From assembly GCA_018806915.1 (NCBI GenBank), contig JAGKQI010000094.1:992001-1056000 (forward strand): a stretch of DNA of 64,000 nucleotides, given 5' to 3'. The notes beneath the pieces were generated by a model, which was not told where the DNA came from, searched no databases, and saw nothing but the letters and a program-made list of their open reading frames with translations. Source of the stretch: Phytophthora colocasiae. Its lineage: Eukaryota; Oomycota; Peronosporomycetes; Peronosporales; Peronosporaceae. The position numbers were made by a program, and so were the translations under genes. Below, piece by piece: positions 32,210-44,041 of the stretch. How positions within the stretch are numbered: the first letter of the stretch is position 1; each line of letters starts with the position of its first letter.

Positions 32210-35200
32210 GTGACGTCGTGGTCGGCGAAGTTGTCAAGAAGCTCGCGAAGAACTATGAGCCGAGCTTGTGGTACTTTGATACCGGAGCAAACACACATTA
32301 CGGCGTGCAAGGAGTATTTCACTACGCTACAGAGCATTGAAGACAGCGATTGGAACCCAACGATCTCCGGGTTTGCTGACGGCGTTAATGCCAAAGCAGA
32401 GGGCTGGAACTATCATGATAGCCGTGATGATTGACGAAGTGATGGTGTTTGTGTATGTGGAGGACGTGCTGTACGTGCCTGATGCTGGATGTAACCTGTT
32501 CTCGCCTGGTTTGGCGATAGAGCAGGGTTATGTGATGACGTACGAGTCCGAGAATCAGATCTTCGGGCTGACGAAGGACGGCACGGAGGTGGTTCGTACG
32601 GAGTTTACGAATCGACTGTGGACGTTCAATGCTCACAACATAGGGAGCATTATACACAAAAAGAAACGAGTTGCGGTTAAGAAGACGGTGTTCGCGAACT
32701 TTGCAGTCACGGATGGAGTTGAGGACATCGACGTGTGGCACGAGAGGCTCGGACACACCTGCCCTGAATACATCAGACTAATGGTTGATCGTGGATTAGC
32801 CAAGGGCATTATGCTAAAGCGCCGCGGTAAGATTGACTGTTGCGATTGCCATCTAGGCAAACAGCGTCGAAAGACATTCCGTAAGAAACTCGACAGACCG
32901 ATTGAGGGTGTTAACGACATGGTGTTTGCAGACCTATTGATACCTGGAGCCTCAAATGGCTCGCTGTACTCCGCCGTACTGGTAGTGATGGATGGCTACT
33001 CTCGCTTTGTCAGGACGTTCCTGTTGAAAACAAAGTCAGAGGCTGAGGTGAACATGTACATGAAGGAGTACATTGCGTGGGCAGAGCGCCAGAATGGCAA
33101 AAGAGTTAGAGCAGTAGTGAGTCGCGGACTAAGTGCTGATGAATCGAGAAATGGTCTCGTGAAACAAGTACTCACCGATAAAGGCCAGGAGTTCTGCAAT
33201 GGCACAATGGAGAACTGGTACAAAGCGAAGGGTATTGTGCACGAAAGTCGGCCCAAAAGCGTCGCAACTGAACCTGGTGGAGCGCACGCACCAGACACTA
33301 ATCGGGATGGTCAAGACTATGATGCATCAGTCGGGGCTTCCTAAGTCGTTTTGGACTCACGCTCTGAGACCGCTGTGTACCTGAAGAATCGCGTGTTTTG
33401 CAAGGGTGCAGGACGCACACCCTACGAGGTGATGTTTGGTTCCAAGCCAGACATTCATCACGTGCGAGCTTTGGATCGCTCGCGTACTGCCATACACCGA
33501 AGTCGAAGAGGAAGAAACTGAACATGAACTGCAGGGTTGGGTTCCTGCTAGGTTACCGTGAAGATGTGGTCGGTTGTCACGTGTACTTCCCGACAGAACA
33601 CAAGAAAGGCTTCGTGTCAGACGAAAAATTAACGAAAAGCTTATACAAGGACCGCTATGAGCGCGGATACAATGCGAATGTCAAACGCTGGCTCCATACC
33701 TTTGATGAGTTTGTTGAGGAGGGCGAGCTTGGTGAATTTGCTGAAGATGATGGTCAACCTGACAGACTATCACAGATCGCAGAGTGCGATGATGAATCTG
33801 AGCAAGGAGAGATTGACGTGGAGATGGAAACTGCAGCATCTAAGAGTGATGAACTAGACGCTGAAGGTCAGACTATTTGGGATGCCATGGTACGAAACAG
33901 CTCGCTGCCAAACCCTGATGCGTTTACTGAAACGCAGGAGGGCGAGAATGAGGAGAATGACCAGGATGAGGTTACGGATCCAGGCTCAACGGCAGACGCA
34001 AGTACAGGAATTACTAGTGATGTTTATGAGGAGCTTGCTGTTGTAAGTGCTTTGAGTGACGATGATTCTGCTGCAAATAATGGCGAGACATCTGAGGATA
34101 AGAGCGAGGACGAGTATGACACATACTCCGTCAATGATGAAATTGTACCTGAAACCGATCTGAGTGATAATGGAGATGACGACGAGTTTGATGACTCCTT
34201 CAGTCACGTGTCTGATCTTTCAGCAGTGCACGATGCTGAAGGTTATTCGGAAGATTATGACTGTCTTTTTGATCCCTGTGATGAACGTGAGGCCGAAGCT
34301 TACGGTGAAGTAGCGACGGTAGATGATCGCATAACCGGTCAGCGCCGACCAAGAGAAGAAGAAGTTCGGCGCACAGGAGAGCGCAAGCGACTCTAAAAGT
34401 GGATTCGAATCACGCCGACCAGGTCTTCGTGAGGCACACGAGACGTCCTCCTGAACGATACGTAGACTATTCTGTAGACTCTGCTTTCCGAGCCCTTCAT
34501 GCATTCCGACGTGGATGTGGCGGAGTCCTCGCTAAGATCGTGTAGATCCCCAGAATTTTCCGTGTGGCGATGAGGTCGAAATTTATGAGGCAATGGCAGG
34601 AGGCTATGGATGCTGAAATAGCAGCACTGAAAGACAAAGGAGTGTTGGGCATGATCGCTAGGAGCGAGATTCCTGAGGGAAAGAAGGCCATCAAGACGAT
34701 GTGGGTGTACGACATAAAGTCGGACCATCTTGGCTACATCGTGAGATTCCGTGCTAGAATTGTTGCTCGTGGTGACAAGCAGATACCCGGTATTGATTTT
34801 GTTGAGACGTTCAGCCCCTGTAGCAAGAATGGCTACTTTCCGTTTGTTTGTGGCTGTGTGCATCATTTTGGTCTGCCGATTTATCAAGGTGACATCAATA
34901 CTGCCTACTTGAACGCATGGCTCGCCATCAAACAGTACCTGGAGTCGCTCGAAGGGTATCCATGCGAGACCAATGGGATGGTCTATGTGATTAACAAGGC
35001 GTTATACGGGCTCCGACAAAGCGGTCGTGAGTGGAACACTGAAGTGAACGGCTGGTTCATTCGATACGGCTTTAAGCAATGCAGCACGGAGCCATGCCTG
35101 TACTACTACGATCACGATGGCGTATTTGCAATTGTTTTTTGCTGTATGTCGATGATATCTTTGTGCAACGAAAGATATCGCATTTAAAAGACGATGTTCA

Positions 35201-36194
35201 GTCAGCTTGATAGTGACTACGGACTAAAAGACCAGGGACTGTTAAGCACGTACTTGGGAGTTGAGGTTGAGCAAAACGAGGACTCGATTAAACTTCACCA
35301 GACGCGATACTGTGAAGAGATTATTGAGCGCTTCAACTTCAGCGATGCACATCCCAGCAGGATCCCAATGGAAACTAATATGAGACTTACTGTGAATGAC
35401 ACGGACACCTCCCCAAAGAAGAAAGCACTGACCATGGCAAGGTGTTTCCGTACAGAGAGCTTATCGGATCACTGATGTATCTTTGCGACGTGCACCAGGC
35501 CAGATCTAGCGTACGTGATTGGACAGTTGAGCAGATTCGTGCAGAACCCGACGCAGCAGCACATTGGTGCAGCAAACGTGTGCTGCGGTACCTTGTCGGA
35601 ACCAAGAGCCAAGGAATTGTGTATTCGTCCGGCAAGGCGGCAGCGCAAGAGGACGAGCTCGTCATTGACGGTTTCTGTGATTCCGACTGGGGCAATGACC
35701 CCGATACGAGGAAGAGTGTAACTGGTTACGTTCACTGCATGGCCGGTGGAGCCATCTCATGGGCCTCTCGACGTCAGAGCATCGTGGCGCAATCTACAGC
35801 CGAAGCGGAGTATGTGGCAGCTTGTGAGTCTTGCATGGAAGGGCAAGGTCTTCGAAATGTGTTGATCGAAGTTTTCCAGAAGTTGCAGATCAAATTTCGT
35901 CTAGGCATCGACAATCAAGCGGCGTTTGTCATGGCTACAAACCCGACCTACAGTCGCCGAACGCGACATATCGAATTAAGGTGGCACTACGTCCGAGATC
36001 AGGTTGCTAAAAGGACGGTCGACCTAGGGAAGGTACAGACCAACGATAATCCTTCTGACCTGATGACTAAACCCCTTGCAGGTGATCGTTTCGAGATGCT
36101 GAGTGACATGATCGGCATGACCAAGGACCATCTTCCGAAGATGCTGTCTTCGGAGGAGGGCGTGTTGGAAACGGCATCCGTGTTGAAAGACTGA
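32210..36194 (+). pseudogene. Copia pol: protease, integrase, RT, RNase H, broken
   Basis: Protease motif LWYFDTGAN near 32268-32292, then a frameshift (THITACKEYF). Pre-integrase motif VWHERLGHTCPEYI near 32732, integrase D motifs in FADLLIPG (32925) and VLTDKGQEF (33170), RT with YGLRQSGREWN near 35005, RNase H with AQSTAEAEYVAACES (35790) and NPTYSRRTRHIELRWHYVRDQV. The RT YVDD region near 35145 is frameshifted. The segment 33590-34380 is the acidic linker normal for oomycete copia. Stop at 36194. Confidence 0.88.
36152..36162 (+). other. Polypurine tract of plus-strand copia
   Basis: ggaggagggcg directly precedes the 3' LTR. Confidence 0.75.
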
Positions 36195-36341
36195 GCAATC
36201 GCAGCAGTTAAAAGATCTACCGTAGGTAAAAAGATCCTCCGCTCAAGAGTCACAGGGCAGGAAGCCTCAGTCCAAGATTTCCCTTCTTATCAACAAGTTG
36301 TATATCTTTGCGTGTGAAGATCTAGTGTACACATTCTGTTA
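36163..36341 (+). repeat. Copia 3' LTR, 179 bp
   Basis: Identical to the 5' LTR; followed by acctt (36342-36346). Confidence 0.93.
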
Positions 36342-37401
36342 ACCTTCTCGTTATCATGAGCACGATTTGATAAGATAAAGCCTTCAATTTCTTGCGAACT
36401 CTCGCAGATCTTGCATCGATTCAACAAAGAACATAAGTGTCTTCACGGTATTGTCGACGTGCTTTGACGCCCATTGCTTCCTTGCTCCGGTGTCGTTGAC
36501 TTGATCATAGCTTGGACAGTTTGGCACATGTGATATGAGGAAAACGCCGCAATTAGACCGTCGACGTTCCTCAAACCATGAGCGCCCTTAAATTTCCCTC
36601 CAAGAAGCCTCCTGTCGTCTTTTTGGTGTCTGGCTTGGACCAAAACGCCCATTTCTCTTGAAGTAACTAACTTATTCCATTGGAGCTGCATCTGTTGTGA
36701 TCCAGAAGCACGTGCTTGGTTAGTATAGTGGCCATAGCCTTCACTTCGACTTGGACACATGAGGAAAACAGCCTCTGCTGTGATCTTTGTAAACTCGGAA
36801 CGATCCACCATACCTAAGTGGAGATTCACAGGACTGCGACTGAATTTCAGCTTCGTCTCGTACTTCGGCATCATGTAGTTGTATGCGCTTTCGTTGATGT
36901 AAACGTCCAGGGGTGGAAGGTCTGCTGTAGATGTCCAGCAGTCTAGAACAGCTCTAGTTCCTTTCCAAATGCTCGTGCCAGGTGTATGTAGGAACTTCAC
37001 ATTGGTGAAGTCCTTTCGGGCGATGTTTTCTTCACCCAAACGCTTGCGAGCGAACTGTGCTTGGTCAGAAGACGTGTGTTTCGTGTAGAAAACCTCAGCA
37101 TTCCGAGGATTTCCCTCTTGTTCGTACCATTTCGTCACTCGGTCAAAGCAGATACGTGTCTTGCACAGTACAGCGTCCCAGTAGAATGCAGGAGTTAACT
37201 CGATCATCTCGATGTTGGGCATGAGGTAGATCGGTTTAACCTTTGGCCATCTTGGCAAAGACGGCACGTCGTCCCAATAATGATTGAAGAATATCATAGG
37301 CGTCTCGGGACATAGATCGAAGTAGTCCACTTCACGTCCAAGCTCTGGGTCGTACAGTTTCGTAGCTAGAGCCCACATTGGCAGCAACCTTGAGTTTAAA
37401 T

Positions 37402-37467
37402 CTACAGAAGTAAAACACCATTAGACTACTTTTTAATTATCCCATATAGCAGTCGAAAAATACTCAC
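37402..37467 (-). other. 66-bp intron in the glycosyltransferase gene
   Basis: Minus-strand donor GTGAGTA and acceptor TTCTGTAG. Removing it joins YAK to YLNSRLLPMW in frame. Size is typical of oomycete introns. Confidence 0.8.
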
Positions 37468-37927
37468 ATTTAGCGTATGCTACAGCATCTTCGCAATACC
37501 CATTGCCATGCAAATGGTTGGGTAGATAAATATCCACGTCCGGACATTGTTTAAGCTTCTGCAATACATTCGAGTCGCTTTGATGCAACAAAACGTCTGG
37601 ATTATCCGCTGAAGCATTGGGTAATTGATGTCCAGGACTACCAAATTGCCAAGGTAGAACTACATCTGTATCAGTCACACAGCGTTCGTGCAACAGACTC
37701 AAATGCAGTAAATCTTCTCGTCTTGCACTGGAACTGGCGTTGGTTGCGTCAATTCCTGCGATTCGTTACGTCCACTGCGATGTCGCCACGGGATCCGCTG
37801 GCTGATAGCTCTCCGCAGCTTCAATTGGTCTCCGGAATGCCCAAACAGAGAAGCGATAGAAATCTGCACTACGAGCGTGATGAATCCCAGCGCCACGAGC
37901 CCCACGAGCACTCGGTGAAGGTGTTGA

Positions 37928-38133
37928 TGTTGTGATTCCGACAAGCTGCAATAGCTCCGACGAGCTCCTGATGAATAGGGAGAAATATGAAGACTGAATT
38001 ACTTGGTGTTAGTTGCTCCTACCTGAGCATTGACCAACACTCATGGGCCTTTGCCCTCTCTCATACAGCGACCTGGTTCCCTGCTGCTCAATCTTTCTTC
38101 AAACTGCGCCAGGTCTCGATGCACAATTCAACA
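37928..38133 (-). repeat. 3' LTR of minus-strand copia, 206 bp
   Basis: In element orientation begins TGTTGAATTG and ends AATCACAACA. Identical by eye to 43209-43414. The polypurine tract gagaagggcg (minus strand) is at 38134-38143. Confidence 0.93.
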
Positions 38134-38179
38134 CGCCCTTCTCGAAGATCGGTTTTCGAGGCCGAACACTGGACTTCGA

Positions 38180-41100
38180 CTACTTTGCTTTTCCAATCCC
38201 TGCAATTTGCAACAACATTTTCAGTCGCTTCTTGTCGAGAGGCTTGGTGAACGTGTCAGCCGGGTTCGTTTCACCCTTCACCTTGTGCAACTCCACAGTG
38301 CCCTTTTGCACTTGTTCCCGAACGTAATGCCACCGCAATTCAATGTGGCGAGTGCGTCTGCTGTAGGTAGGATTAGTTGCCATCACGTGAGCCGATTGAT
38401 TGTCAATTCCACACGCAGTTTCACCTTATGCTGCGGTAAAGCTCCTGTAAAACATTTTTCCCAGCAACCGCCTCCATCGTGGCCTCGCACGCTGCAATGT
38501 ACTCCGCCTCTGCGGTCGACAAAGCAATGACAGATTGCCGTCGTGACATCCACGCTACAGCTCCACTAGCAAGCGTAAACACGAATCCAGTGGTGCTCTT
38601 CCTTTGATCTGGGTCGTTAGCCCAATCACTGTCGCAGTAGCCCTGCAACACCAACTCCTTTGAGTTGTTCTTCTTCTCGTACTTAATACCATAGTCTAGA
38701 GTCCCTGCCAAGTAGCGCAACACTCTCTTTAGAGTCCCAATATGCTTCGACGAAGGATTCGCCACGAAGCGACTCAGCTGGCCCAAGACGAAAGCCAGGT
38801 CCGGCCTGGTACTAGTAGCCAGGTACATGAGCATGCCAACAGCCTCACGGTACGGAAAGCTGCTGTCAGCACACTCCTTCTCTCCAAGAGGTATAAGCCG
38901 GGAGTTTACTTCCATTGGATTCCCCACTGCGTGAGCATTCTCAAAACCCAACTTTCCCAGAATCTCTCTTGCATACTTGCCTTGGTTGATCATGATGTAC
39001 CCGGAGTGTGTGTCACTTCCACACCCAAGTACTGTGTCAACAGCCCTTGATCCTTAAGACCGTACGTGTTGTCCAAGTCCATGAACAACTGATCCTTGAA
39101 CTGCTTGCTGTTTGTTGCCACTAAAATGTCGTCGACGTATACTAACACGTATACAATCGTGTCATCCTCGAACAGGTAGTACAGACATGGCTCCGTCAAC
39201 GACCTCTGGTATCCACGCTGGATGAACCAATCATTTAGTTCCGAGTTCCATTCTCGACCCGATTGTCTTAGTCCATATAGAGCCTTGAGTACAACGTAGG
39301 AATGTCCATTCACTCTGCACGGATATCCACTGATGGAGTGTAGATACTGACGTATCCCTAGCCAGGCGTTGAGGTAGGCAGTGTTCACGTCTCCACCATA
39401 AACCTTTAACTCCAGTAGTGCAGCCAATCCCAACAACAGTCGGAACGATGCCATTCTGGCTACAGGCGCGAAGGTCTCCTTGAAGTCAATGCCTGGTCGT
39501 TGGTGATTCCCCAACGCCACAATTCGAGCCTTGAATCTGATCACGTATCCTTGGTGATCCGACTTCAATGCATAGACCCACATCGTGCTCACCGGTTTAG
39601 CATCTTCAGGAATTTCCTCATTTGGAATCTCTTGGATAACTCCCTTCGCTTTCAGTGCAGCGATCTCTTCTGTTTCTGCTTCCAGCCAATAGTTTGCCCA
39701 CTTTGACCGTAGTGCTTCACGTCTGTTCCTGGGGACTTTCACCTCACATGCGCGAATAGGCTTTCCGTTTCCGTCCAGGATCCGTGAGGACGTAGCACAC
39801 ATAACAAAGTCATTAAACCGTTGAGGCCGACGTCTTTCATGCGTCTCTCGAAGTCCAGTTCGAGTCCTCTTCACCTCTGGTTTATCTGCCTCATGCTCAA
39901 CACGATCCTCCTCTGACTGAGTTTCATCGCGATGTGCACGTTTTCCAGTTTCTCTGGCAGCAGTTGGGGTAATTTGAGCACTAGCATCCACGGTTTGTGC
40001 GTTATCCTTCTCCACAACTACATGGTAATGCTCATTCAATTCATCCTCCAACCAATTGCTTGTTTCCAAGTCCTCTTCAAGTCCAATCGCACTTGACATG
40101 TTGTCATTTTCCACTGAGATTATCTTCTCATCAAACGAAAACCCACTTGCCACAGTAATGTTGTCATCAACCAGCGATCCTTCTTCCTCATCCTCCTCCA
40201 CGTTGTCTGCTACCGATGAACCACGCGTTCCCGCCACAGATTCAACGTCTTCATTCTGATCTCCTGGACTGTCATCAGCTCTCTGATCTCCAGAACCACT
40301 TGCCACATCACTTTCCGGAACGCAAGCACTAAGACTGCGAACAACAACTGACTCACCACGTGAAGCTTCATCACCGTGACCATCACTCTCGATTTCGGGT
40401 TCAAGAACCTCTCTACTAAGTTCTCTTGTGCTTCCAACGTCGTCCTGCCGAGTCTCCAGTTCTTGCGAGATCGTGTCTACATGCTTGACGCCCTTCTCGA
40501 GCTCTCTGTCAGCCACTACATCCATTTCGCCTCCCACGAGCTCAACAGACCGTTCGGTGTTTTGCTCGCTAAACATGGACTGTGTCCAGGATGTAGCCAT
40601 CTCCAGCTCCGAGATGGTTTCCTGTTCGACGTCCTGATCTTCACGCCGTGTGAAGTGCAACGACTCCAGATCATCTTCGTCTACAGCATTATCATGACGG
40701 TCTTTGTACACTACATCTTCAGCCACACGTAGGTCCGACACGAACTTGGCGGTGTGCTCCTCTGGGAAGTAAACTTTACAGCCTACAACATCCTCCTCAT
40801 ATCCTAGCACAAAACCAATCTTCGCATTGTTGTCATGTTTGCGTCTTCCCGATGTCACTGGCACGTGTACATACGCCAACGATCCAAACTTTCGAATGTG
40901 ATGCACGTCAGGTTTCATCCCGAACATCATCTCATACGGTACTCCCTGAGTCCCGCGATTGTATACTCGATTCTTCACGTATACCGCATTCCGTAGGGCT
41001 TCTGGCCACAAGCTCCGAGGCAATCCTGCATGCAACATCGTGGTTTTCATCATATCCACCAAAGATTGATGAGTTCGTTCACACAAGTTCAACTGTGAAC

Positions 41101-43203
41101 TCTTTGGACCCACCGGATGTGCTCAATTCCTCTCCTTGCGTACCAGTTTTCCATCCCTCTGTTAATGAATTCACCACCTTTGTCCGTCAGTACTTGCTTC
41201 ACTTTGTAATCAGCACCGTCACCATCCCGTCCGGCTTGGCGCTCAGCCCAAAGTATGTACTCCTGCAAGTGCTTGTTCACAATGGGACTCTCCTTGCTCG
41301 TCAACAAGTACACTTTCACGAATCTAGAATATTCGTCCATTACAACTAGTACGGCTTCATACCGAGTCCGATTGTCCTTACTGGGGATTAACAGGTCCGC
41401 ATACACCACTTGATTCGGCCATTTTGTTGCTCTGTCAAGTTTCTTGCGGTGACCTTTTTTCTTCTGCTTTCCTAAGTGACAAGCATCGCAGATATCCCGG
41501 TGACGCTGGGTCAGCATCATGCCCTTCACTAGCCCCTTATCCACCATAGTTTTCAGATATTGAGGGCAAATATGACACATGCGCTCGTGCCATAATGCCA
41601 AAGTACCAACTCCATCGGCTACTGTAACATTTGCCAGTGGACGACGAACAACCGGCCGCTCCACTCTTGACTGTCCTGGATGCACTCCTAAGAAACCCCA
41701 AGTTGCTTCTTGTGGCTTCGCTAGAGCCACGGCTCTTCCTTCCCAAAGTATAGCGAAGTCCTGAGTGTCATGATCAAACGTGAAGTCAAACCCTTGTTCA
41801 TGTGCCAATCCGGGTGAAAAGAGTCCAAATTCAGCTCCCGGAATGTAAAAAACATCCTCCAGATACATCACCTTCTGTTCGCCATTTACTTCAGTGGTCA
41901 TTTCAACAGTCCCGACACCAGCAATACGTGCTGCAATTGTCGTTGTAATCCCTCGAATACTACGAAGTTGTGACGTGTTCTCAGTGAAGCTCACGAAATA
42001 CGAGCGATCTCCGACCACGTGAGAATTCGATGCAGTGTCAAAATACCACCAACCGCTAAAGTTGTTCTCGGCTGGCTCTTGATCACTGATCTCCAGAAGC
42101 CTTTCATCAACTCCTGCCCCATGATCACTCACCTCGTACATTATTTCGTGCTCCAAATGTTCCTCAGCAGTCATCAATCCCGCCACTATCCCTTGATCTG
42201 CATCTACCTGCAGTATCTGTGACGGTACATTGTCCACTTGACTGAGTGTCAAATTTCCTTGCGGTTTCCGCTTGGATTCACCATCCCCAGCACCGCTTTT
42301 CTTTTCTTGACTGAGCGTCAAGTTCCCTTGCGGTTTCCGCTTGGATTCACCATCCCCAGCACCGCTTTTCTTTTCTTGACTCTCCGGACAATTGGCTTTA
42401 ATGTGACTGTCACTACCGCAGACAAAGCACAGTCGGGTCTTCCGCTGTTCATTGGACTTGTTCTGCTGACTGCCATTTCCACCTTTATCCGGGTCATTTC
42501 CTTTGCCACCTCCGCCTTTATGGCCCCCTTGCTTTCCCTGGCGCTTAGTTCTGAATTCTTTCTGACGAGCAGCAGCTGCAAGAATTAACTCACGAACTCG
42601 CACCGGTGTATACACACTTGGGTCCGCATCATAGCGAATGGAAGATTTCAGGCATTCAAACTCAGTCAACTCCGGCAAACTTTCCAACAGCATGTCCACC
42701 ATCGTACTGTCTTCAATAGTGTGCTGCAAGCCTACCAATTCTGATTTAATGCTGAACATCTTGCAAAGATGGAGATTTGCATCTCCTCCAGGAGCGAGCT
42801 TCTTGTCCCAGAGCTCATTCTCCAAGCGACGAATCGTGTAGGCCTTGATCGCTTCATTCTGCTTCCCTTCAAAAAGGTTGCAAAGCTCTGCCCACATCTC
42901 CGATCCGGTCTCCTTGTCGCGTATCTGCTGAAGAACTTCGGGCGGCACAGACGTCCCAATCATGCGCATGATCTTAATTTGCTTTTTCTCGAACTTCTCC
43001 TGATCCTCTGCGCTTGCCGTGGATAGCATTGCCTTAGTTAAGGTTCCATCAGCAATCGTCTTCAGGTCGTTCTCCTTGAAAACATTAGTCATTGCCCATT
43101 TGTACGTTGGCCAATCCTTACCCTGCCAGTTCTTCGGCACTCCCTCGTTCGTGTACTTCATCGGCTTACTCATGCCTGTGTTACCACCACCACTTGGGCT
43201 CAT
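38180..43203 (-). pseudogene. Copia gag-pol of the minus-strand element, nearly intact
   Basis: Starts at ATG 43203. Gag, then knuckle CFVCGSDSHIKANC (CX2CX4HX4C, near 42425-42380), protease WYFDTASNSH near 42040, pre-integrase LWHERMCHICPQY near 41590, integrase with VVYADLLIP, VLTDKGGEF and CERTHQS, an acidic linker, RT with YGLRQSGREWN and YVDDILVAT (near 39125-39150), RNase H with ALSTAEAEYIAACEA and the end KRLKMLLQIAG at 38180. Single missing bases near 41108, 38993 and 38410 split it into frames; each motif is present on both sides of the gaps. Encodes all proteins for copia transposition. Confidence 0.9.
42238..42375 (-). repeat. 69-bp tandem duplication in copia gag
   Basis: Two adjacent 69-bp units (start 42238 and 42307) encode a 23-residue repeat beginning SQEKKSGAGDGESKRK, just after the zinc knuckle. 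Confidence 0.9.
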
Positions 43204-43208
43204 AACCC
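43196..43208 (-). other. Primer binding site of minus-strand copia
   Basis: Minus-strand gggttatgagccc touches the LTR. It complements the anticodon stem-loop of initiator tRNA-Met. Its ATG is also the gag start codon (43203). Confidence 0.8.
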
Positions 43209-43414
43209 TGTTGTGATTCCGACAAGCTGCAATAGCTCCGACGAGCTCCTGATGAATAGGGAGAAATATGAAGACTGAATTACTTGGTGTTAGTTGCTCC
43301 TACCTGAGCATTGACCAACACTCATGGGCCTTTGCCCTCTCTCATACAGCGACCTGGTTCCCTGCTGCTCAATCTTTCTTCAAACTGCGCCAGGTCTCGA
43401 TGCACAATTCAACA
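43209..43414 (-). repeat. 5' LTR of minus-strand copia, 206 bp
   Basis: Identical to 37928-38133; flanked by gttga at 43415-43419. Confidence 0.93.
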
Positions 43415-43599
43415 GTTGACGCTTGGCTTTTGGCCCCTTTGTCATGGCGGATGCGGAAATGCAAGTGACGATTGTGGCATGGACGGAGCTCCCAGCAGCT
43501 CATTTGTATCCCGTATGAGCACATTGTCATACGTTTATGCGATGGCTTAGGAACGGGCCCCCGTTCTTGAGCCGGACCACTTCCCTTCTTGCACTAGCC

Positions 43600-43866
43600 A
43601 TGAAGAATCCACCGCATCAAAGCTGGCTGCGAGGGTTCTTAATGGCTCTTGTGGCTCTGTGTGCCTTGACATTGATACTGGAGACATTGTCGCTCGTTAA
43701 AGTCACAGATGAAGGAGATTTTCGTCTGCGCAGTGCAGTGAACATCGGCTCGTGGCCTCACACTGAAGACGAGGTGAATAACTTGCCAATGTGGGCAACA
43801 GAGGAGGGAATGGAAGTGTCTGTAGCTGATAGTCGGCTCCACTCGGATATGGCCCACATGTATTAA
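43600..43866 (+). pseudogene. N-terminal fragment of a second membrane-anchored glycosyltransferase-like gene
   Basis: 88 codons from ATG 43600: a short basic head (MKNPPHQSWLRG), a hydrophobic anchor (FLMALVALCALTLILETL), then GDFRLRSAVNIGSWPH. The same plan and similar residues occur in the gene at 36384-43445 (VLVGLVALGFITLVVQIS, then GDQLKLRRAISQRIPW), which starts 155 bp away on the opposite strand. So this is probably the truncated start of a head-to-head paralogue. It could also be a small secreted or membrane protein in its own right. Confidence 0.5.
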
Positions 43867-44041
43867 CCCCTTGCGAACACGGTGACTTCGGTGACTAACG
43901 CCTCCTTCGACGTGTAGCCATTTCGATGGTCGGCGACCGTTAAGATGGCTACAACACGGATGGGAGCAAAACGCTACCTTCGAAGCTTTTAAATAAGCTG
44001 GCCAAAAATAAACTTTAATCTGCTAGTTCCAAAACACGGTA

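Larger units (their letters stand above)
31039..36341 (+). mobile_element. Complete Ty1/copia element, 5.3 kb
   Basis: Bounded by identical 179-bp LTRs and a 5-bp target duplication. Internal order: primer site, gag, protease, integrase, RT, RNase H, polypurine tract, which is the copia order. Despite identical LTRs the coding region has at least six frame breaks. Confidence 0.93.
37928..43414 (-). mobile_element. Complete Ty1/copia element, 5.5 kb, minus strand
   Basis: Identical 206-bp LTRs (37928-38133, 43209-43414) and 5-bp target duplication gttga (37923-37927, 43415-43419). One gag-pol frame, broken only by three single-base gaps, so this is the best preserved element in the window. 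Confidence 0.95.
36384..43445 (-). pseudogene. Glycosyltransferase (GT4-like, membrane-anchored) gene split by a copia element
   Basis: Minus strand. The ATG is at 43443-43445; nine codons later the minus-strand copia element (37928-43414) interrupts, and the frame resumes at 37927 exactly in phase when one 5-bp duplication is removed. A membrane anchor follows (VLVGLVALGFITLVVQIS). A missing base near 37703 shifts the frame before LSLLHERCVTDTDVVLPWQF. A 66-bp intron lies at 37402-37467. The last exon has TRICFDRVTKWYEQ, NVKFLHTPGTSIWKGTRAVL and SRSEGYGHYTNQARA, the GT-B donor half (second Glu of E-x7-E is Gln). Another shift near 36445 leads to the likely stop at 36384. N-terminal anchor suggests a Golgi or ER type II protein. 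Acceptor unknown. Confidence 0.65.

Noticed and set aside
40376..40732. 118-codon plus-strand ORF within the minus-strand copia
   Set aside because: It is a shadow of the acidic linker of the copia polyprotein on the other strand.
43600..43866. Possible RXLR-dEER effector (anchor, then FRLR and EDE)
   Set aside because: The motif is FRLR, not RXLR, and the region aligns better with the post-anchor part of the neighbouring glycosyltransferase.
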